Below, piece by piece: positions 7,982 to 11,970 of a stretch of 11,970 nt of DNA. The DNA comes from an uncultured bacterium (lineage in GTDB: Bacteria; Eisenbacteria; RBG-16-71-46; CAIMUX01), in assembly GCA_946886185.1 (NCBI GenBank), contig CAMPIC010000036.1:1-11970 (forward strand), in the 5' to 3' direction. Numbering within the stretch: the stretch's first letter is position 1; every line of letters starts with the position of its first letter. The position numbers were made by a program, and so were the translations under genes. The notes under the pieces were generated by a model. The model had not been told where the DNA came from and made no database searches. It saw only the letters and a program-made list of their open reading frames with translations.

Positions 7982-7987
7982 TATGAT
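7982..7987 (+). promoter_or_regulatory. Candidate -10 box of a leaderless kinase promoter
   Basis: TATGAT differs from the consensus TATAAT at one position and ends 9 bases before the ATG at 7997. Transcription normally begins 6-9 bases after the -10 box, so the transcript would start at or very near the start codon. This agrees with the lack of a well-placed Shine-Dalgarno sequence; the nearest GGAG (7978-7981) is 15 bases away. No TTGACA-like -35 was seen. Confidence 0.45.
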
Positions 7988-7996
7988 TCGCCGTCT

Positions 7997-10414
7997 ATGG
8001 CAGACGACTCCGACAAGCGGCGCGGCCCGCTCCGGGCGCTTTCCCACTGGCTGAAGCGCTCCCCCTCGAACGACCGCAACGTCACGAGCGATCCGGGCGG
8101 TTCCGCGACTGACGCCAACGAGACGGCCGACGACCTTCCATCGACGGGACAAACTGGAAGCCATCCCGCGCGGATCGGGCATTACGAAATTCACTCCCGG
8201 CTCGGAGAAGGCGGCATGGGAGTGGTCTATGCCGCCCATGACGACCGGCTGCAGCGCGAGGTCGCGATCAAGATGGTGTCCGCGGAGCGGCAGAGCGAGG
8301 AGGCAAAAGCCCGCTTCTGGCGCGAAGCTCGAGCCGCCGCCAGTGTGAGCCACCCGAACGTCTGCCAGCTCTACGAGATCGGCGAGGATGAAGGCAGGCT
8401 CTTCCTGGCCATGGAGCTTCTGCAAGGAGAGACGCTGGACTCGCGGATGCGGCGCGGCCCGTTTCCGGTAGAGGAGACGATCTCGATCGGGCTCGGGATC
8501 TTGGCCGCCTTGGAAGCGCTGCATGAACGCGGCATCCTCCATCGCGATCTCAAACCGTCCAACGTCTTTTTGACCCGACACGGCGTGAAGCTGCTCGACT
8601 TCGGTCTGGCGCGCGTTTTTTCTTCCGCGTCCGATCTCGCTTTCTCTGGTCCGGAGACGCCGCAGAACCTGACTCGAACCGGGCTCGTGGTGGGAACTCC
8701 CCGCTACATGTCGCCGGAACAGGTGACAGGCGACCCCGTGGATGGCCGGAGCGACCTCTTCGCGGCGGGCGCGATCCTGTTCGAGATGTTGGCAGGCCGC
8801 CCGCCGTTCTCGGGACGCAACGTGGTCGAGCAGCTGCACGCGACGCTCCACGAGCAACCTCCCGCGTTGACCGGCTCTCCCGGAGTCGCCGCGATCGATC
8901 GAGTGATTCGGCGCGCGCTGGCCAAGGATCCGATGGATCGGCCGCAATCGGCGGCAGTGATGGCCCAGGAGCTGCGTGAGATCGAGTCGAATGGCGCGGA
9001 GATGCCGGTGCTGGCGCGTCCGCTCACTCGGCTGATCGTGTTGCCGTTTCGAATTCTGCGGAACGACCCGGAGACCGACTTCCTCGCCTTTAGCCTTCCC
9101 GATGCAATCGCGACCTCGCTCTCGGGATCGTCCGCGATGGTCGTTCGCTCGAGCACGGCGGCAGCCCGCGTCGCCGGTGATCCACCGGACTTGAAGCAGC
9201 TCGCCGCGCAAGCGGACGTGGACCGGGTGGTGATGGGGACGCTGCTGCGCTCCGGAGATCAATTGCAGGCGAACGTGCAACTGCTCGAGGCGCCGGAAGG
9301 GACGATCCTCACCTCTCATTCGGTGCTCTCCCCGTTGGGGAACCTGTTCGAGCTCCAGTCGGACATTTCTCAACGCATCGTCGACGCGCTCTCTTTGCCT
9401 CTGTCCGGCGGCGGGTCGACTCCCACACCGGAAGCTCCGCACGACACGCGGGCCTACCATCTGTACTTGCAGGCCAACGAGCTCGCGCGCAGCTATGACA
9501 CCATCGTCGCGGCGCGCGGCCTCTATCAAGCGTCTCTCGAGCTCGATCCGCGATTCGCACCGGCATGGGCCAAGTTGGCCCGCTGCCACTGGGTGATCGC
9601 AAAATACATCGAGGGCGGCGACGACGGCGCGGCCACCGCGGAGAATGCGCTCCGGCGCGCTCTGGAGCTCAGTCCACGTCTGCCGATCGCGCACAAGCTC
9701 TACGCGAACCTGGAGTCCGACACCGGGTCCGCGATCTCGGCCACCATCCGGCTTCTCGGTGAGTCCAAAGCCCACGGAAACGATCCCGAGCTCTATGCGG
9801 GGTTGGTGCACTCGTGCCGCTACTGCGGGCTATTCGATGAAGCCATCGCCGCTCACTTCGAAGCGCGGCGGCTCGATCCGAACATCCCCACCAGCTATTC
9901 GCAGACCTTGCTCATGACGCTCGATCTGGATCCGTTGTTGGACCCTATCGCGAGCTCGGGAAGCGACCGGTTGATCCGGATCATCGCGCTCGGCTTCGCG
10001 AATCGGCGCGAGGAAGCGAAAGCGGAGCTCGACGAGGTCCGCCGGCAGATCCGCACCCTGGCATTCTCGGATTGGTCGCGATTCGTGGAAGCGTGGCTCG
10101 ATCGCGATCCCGAGACGATGCGAACGATCCAGCCCAAAATCGAGCATCTCGCGATCGCGAACGATCCCGAAGCGGCCTTCCAGGAGGCGTGGATGTACTG
10201 TGACGTGGGCGACTTCCGGCACGGGAAGATCTGCATCGAGCGCGCCCTGGAGAAGAACTATTTCGCCGCGCTCACCATGATGCGAAGCACTTCCTTCGAC
10301 GCTCTCCGCGACGATCCGGAGTTCCGGAGCCTGCTCGAACGCGCAAACGCCGGCCGCGAGAAAGCGCTGCAGGCATTCCGCGACGCCGGCGGCGACGTCC
10401 TACTCGGACGTTGA
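7997..10414 (+). CDS. Soluble Ser/Thr protein kinase fused to TolB-like (FlgO-like) domain and TPR-like repeats
   Basis: This is an 805-residue Hanks-type kinase with all catalytic elements present. The glycine loop is GEGGMG (70-75), the ATP lysine K92 and the helix-C glutamate E110. The catalytic loop is HRDLKPSN (182-189), an RD-type loop, followed by DFG (201-203). The activation segment ends GTPRYMSPE (233-241) with phosphorylatable T226 and T228. Residues ~1-58 are a polar linker. After the kinase (~62-330) comes RLIVLPFRILRNDPETDF (345-362), typical of the TolB N-terminal/FlgO-like domain found in TPR-containing kinases and cyclases (to ~470). Helical TPR-like repeats follow (~484-640 and ~725-800); a CxxC pair sits at C607/C610. 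No transmembrane helix is seen, so the protein should be cytosolic, sensing or scaffolding through its C-terminal half. An in-frame ATG at 7952 would add 15 residues that resemble no domain; 7997 is preferred. Ligand and targets are unknown. Confidence 0.95.
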   Translation: MADDSDKRRGPLRALSHWLKRSPSNDRNVTSDPGGSATDANETADDLPSTGQTGSHPARIGHYEIHSRLGEGGMGVVYAAHDDRLQREVAIKMVSAERQSEEAKARFWREARAAASVSHPNVCQLYEIGEDEGRLFLAMELLQGETLDSRMRRGPFPVEETISIGLGILAALEALHERGILHRDLKPSNVFLTRHGVKLLDFGLARVFSSASDLAFSGPETPQNLTRTGLVVGTPRYMSPEQVTGDPVDGRSDLFAAGAILFEMLAGRPPFSGRNVVEQLHATLHEQPPALTGSPGVAAIDRVIRRALAKDPMDRPQSAAVMAQELREIESNGAEMPVLARPLTRLIVLPFRILRNDPETDFLAFSLPDAIATSLSGSSAMVVRSSTAAARVAGDPPDLKQLAAQADVDRVVMGTLLRSGDQLQANVQLLEAPEGTILTSHSVLSPLGNLFELQSDISQRIVDALSLPLSGGGSTPTPEAPHDTRAYHLYLQANELARSYDTIVAARGLYQASLELDPRFAPAWAKLARCHWVIAKYIEGGDDGAATAENALRRALELSPRLPIAHKLYANLESDTGSAISATIRLLGESKAHGNDPELYAGLVHSCRYCGLFDEAIAAHFEARRLDPNIPTSYSQTLLMTLDLDPLLDPIASSGSDRLIRIIALGFANRREEAKAELDEVRRQIRTLAFSDWSRFVEAWLDRDPETMRTIQPKIEHLAIANDPEAAFQEAWMYCDVGDFRHGKICIERALEKNYFAALTMMRSTSFDALRDDPEFRSLLERANAGREKALQAFRDAGGDVLLGR

Positions 10415-10584
10415 ACACTGCAGTCTACCTCCAAAGGTGGGCGAAACCGCGTCTCTGGGTGAAACCTGACGGGGACCTGCGGACCTGCCCCTTTCTGCCC
10501 GGAACTCGCGAAAACGCGACCAATCCGCCGGTGAAGCCTTCTGGAAGCGGGGGCTGCTGCCGGTCGGGCACCAAGGACCAGTGC
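10415..10584. other. Convergent intergenic stretch between kinase and beta-helix genes
   Basis: The two flanking genes end facing each other. Three small foldable elements were seen. A 6-bp stem (one U-G pair) lies at 10425-10440 with loop CCAA, 10 bases after the kinase stop. GGGG/CCCC at 10471-10474 and 10488-10491 is followed by TTT. TCGCG-AAAA-CGCGA forms a perfect 5-bp hairpin at 10506-10519. Any of these could help end transcription from one or both sides. None has a full U-tract, so no terminator is called with confidence. Confidence 0.5.
10471..10494 (+). terminator. Weak candidate terminator of the kinase gene, built on a tandem octamer
   Basis: GGACCTGC occurs twice in direct tandem (10473-10480, 10481-10488). 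The flanks GGGG and CCCC can pair, and TTT follows. The stem is only 4 bp with a 13-base loop and the T-run is three long. It could be a poor intrinsic terminator or the remnant of a REP-like palindromic element. Confidence 0.25.
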
Positions 10585-11970
10585 CTAGCGAACGATCACG
10601 AATCGATCTGCCCGGACCTCCGTCGTCGCCCAGTAGACACCGCTTTCAAGCTGCTCTCCTTGCTCATCGCGCAAGGTCCATGTCGTAAGCCCGTCGTTCT
10701 GCCCGGCAATGGTCGCACGAACTCGCCCGCTCGAATCGATGACTCGACAAATGGCGTCCTGGGACAAACGAAGGGACACGGCGTTGGAGACGACCGAGGA
10801 ACCCACGATCAGTCCGTCGGGGATGGAAAGCACAATCGCTACGGATGACGCGGTGCGCCAGTGGGATCCGAGCTCTCGCACCCTCAACTGATAGATGACC
10901 GAGCCCCGAGGCAAGGAACCGGCATCCTCCACGGAGTGCATGCCCGTTCGAGATACCTGTCCGCCGCCGACAAGGTGCTCGTTGTCGCCAAAGAGTCGCC
11001 ACACCGACCACTCCGTCTGAGCCTCGATACCGTCGAAGCTCCAGGCCACCATGACACCGCGATCAGAAGGTACCGCCTCCATCCCGGAAACCAAGACCGG
11101 GGTGACGATACACATGCCGTCCCGAGCTCCGATCCAGTCGCAGCCCTCACTGTGTTCCGGACGACACGGGCTGACGTCTTCAACATTGACATTCTGTGCC
11201 GGTATATCGCAGAGCAACGGGTCGATAGTCCGGGTCCCCGTGAGGTCGAAGTCGCGATTATCCACATCGGCGTCCCAGAACACGTTGCAGGAACCGTCCG
11301 AGCCATCCGGTCCGGTGAGTGTCACGGTCGCGTCTTGCGCGATGCAGTTTCGAAAGATCGCCTCCGTTCCATAGCCCAGGAGGATCAGGTTCCGATTGAC
11401 GAGCGTGAGACGCTCAGCGTTCGTGACGCCCCTGAAACACCCGAGGGTGAGACTTCCCTCCGGCAAGCGTTGCGAGGCACCGATGACCGTTCGGGTTACG
11501 CTAACGTCGGCGGGAAACTCCTCGACATCGAAGGGAAAGAGGTCCGCAACGGTCGCGTTTGCTGTCGTACCCCGGTCCCAGAACGTGCACCCATCGATCG
11601 ATACCTCGTATGCGTTGACTTCCACACCGATGATCACATCGTCGAACTCGTTACTCACGTCCGCGCAAATCGTGCACTCCGTCATCTCGAACTGCTGGGC
11701 GAAATCGACAAGAATTGCCCCGTAATAAGCAGCATCATCCCGATCCCACCAGATCTCGCAGTCCCGCAGAGTCGCGTTCGCGAGCCCCGATAAGCTGCAC
11801 GCCCCAACGCTTTTGGCTCCTCGGTTGTTATGAAAGCTGGTGCGCACGGCTTGGAAGTTGCCGCCTAGCTGCCACACCCCGCCGCCTCGGTCCGCAGAGT
11901 TATCATCGAACCGACATCCGTCGATCTCCACCTCTGCGCATTCTTTGAAAAGAGCCCCTCCCCCCAACAG
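10585..11970 (-). CDS. Secreted right-handed beta-helix repeat protein with C-terminal FlgD/T9SS-like domain (partial, 5' end outside window)
   Basis: The reading frame is open to the window end, so the N-terminus and any signal peptide are missing; 461 codons are visible before the TAG. The first ~215 visible residues (11967-11323) are parallel beta-helix turns with repeating units such as EIDGCRF, LRDCEIW, MTECTIC, SIDGCTFW and FRNCIA. The cysteine recurs at the same place in each turn, giving a stacked Cys ladder. The coils end in a cap-like DPLLCD...SPCRP...IGARDGMC segment (11223-11110). A FnIII-like domain follows (~11103-10822). The last ~78 residues (10821-10588) have the FlgD/T9SS form: CRVIDSSGRV, a TTW segment, then ESGVYWATTEV and VIVR. 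The usual NPF motif is absent, so this sorting domain is degenerate compared with the peptidase. The role may be surface binding or polysaccharide contact; no catalytic motif was seen. Confidence 0.88.
   Translation of the reverse strand: MLGGGALFKECAEVEIDGCRFDDNSADRGGGVWQLGGNFQAVRTSFHNNRGAKSVGACSLSGLANATLRDCEIWWDRDDAAYYGAILVDFAQQFEMTECTICADVSNEFDDVIIGVEVNAYEVSIDGCTFWDRGTTANATVADLFPFDVEEFPADVSVTRTVIGASQRLPEGSLTLGCFRGVTNAERLTLVNRNLILLGYGTEAIFRNCIAQDATVTLTGPDGSDGSCNVFWDADVDNRDFDLTGTRTIDPLLCDIPAQNVNVEDVSPCRPEHSEGCDWIGARDGMCIVTPVLVSGMEAVPSDRGVMVAWSFDGIEAQTEWSVWRLFGDNEHLVGGGQVSRTGMHSVEDAGSLPRGSVIYQLRVRELGSHWRTASSVAIVLSIPDGLIVGSSVVSNAVSLRLSQDAICRVIDSSGRVRATIAGQNDGLTTWTLRDEQGEQLESGVYWATTEVRADRFVIVR

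Noticed and set aside
7952..7996. Longer kinase start at 7952
   Set aside because: The extra 15 residues match no domain, the ATG lacks a ribosome binding site, and the TATGAT box would lie inside the gene.
7733..9811. 692-codon minus-strand frame opposite the kinase gene
   Set aside because: It lies antisense to the well-defined kinase motifs, is extremely Arg-rich and shows no recognisable fold.
10411..10848. 145-codon plus-strand frame overlapping the kinase stop
   Set aside because: It begins at a TTG with no ribosome binding site and runs antisense into the beta-helix gene's C-terminal domain.

Overview
The window is GC-rich and looks bacterial. It holds five protein-coding genes, the last one cut by the window end. 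Both secreted proteins end in a FlgD-like / type IX secretion (T9SS) type-A-like C-terminal domain. One is a very large FTP-propeptide zinc metallopeptidase and the other a beta-helix protein. Together with a Ser/Thr kinase fused to TolB-like and TPR parts, this suggests a bacterium of the FCB neighbourhood or a related uncultured candidate phylum (Eisenbacteria/Latescibacteria type). That placement is inference from protein style, not from a marker gene.

Layout. Bases 1-131 are non-coding, downstream of the first gene. Bases 132-5084 (minus) encode a 1650-residue secreted gluzincin peptidase of the thermolysin/fungalysin (M4/M36) type, followed by a long tail of beta-sandwich modules and the sorting-type domain. 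Bases 5085-5194 are a divergent promoter region. Bases 5195-6508 (plus) encode a two-dinucleotide-fold flavoprotein resembling ferredoxin-NADP reductase / glutamate synthase small subunit. Bases 6509-6708 are an intergenic stretch with imperfect direct repeats and a palindrome. Bases 6709-7914 (plus) encode an FAD enzyme of the PHBH / geranylgeranyl-reductase superfamily. Bases 7997-10414 (plus) encode a soluble kinase-TolB-like-TPR protein with a candidate leaderless promoter. Bases 10415-10584 are a convergent intergenic stretch with small hairpins. Bases 10585-11970 (minus, partial) encode a secreted beta-helix protein.

How the genes relate. The two flavoproteins lie in tandem and could form an electron donor / reductase pair, but the 200-base gap and lack of a known substrate keep this a hypothesis. 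The peptidase and the beta-helix protein share a probable export route. The kinase has no evident functional tie to its neighbours. No tRNA, rRNA, CRISPR array, insertion sequence or phage gene was recognised, and there is no clear defence or biosynthetic system. The most distinctive points are a beta-sandwich in the peptidase that appears split by a large inserted domain, the candidate leaderless kinase promoter, and small repeat elements in the intergenic stretches.
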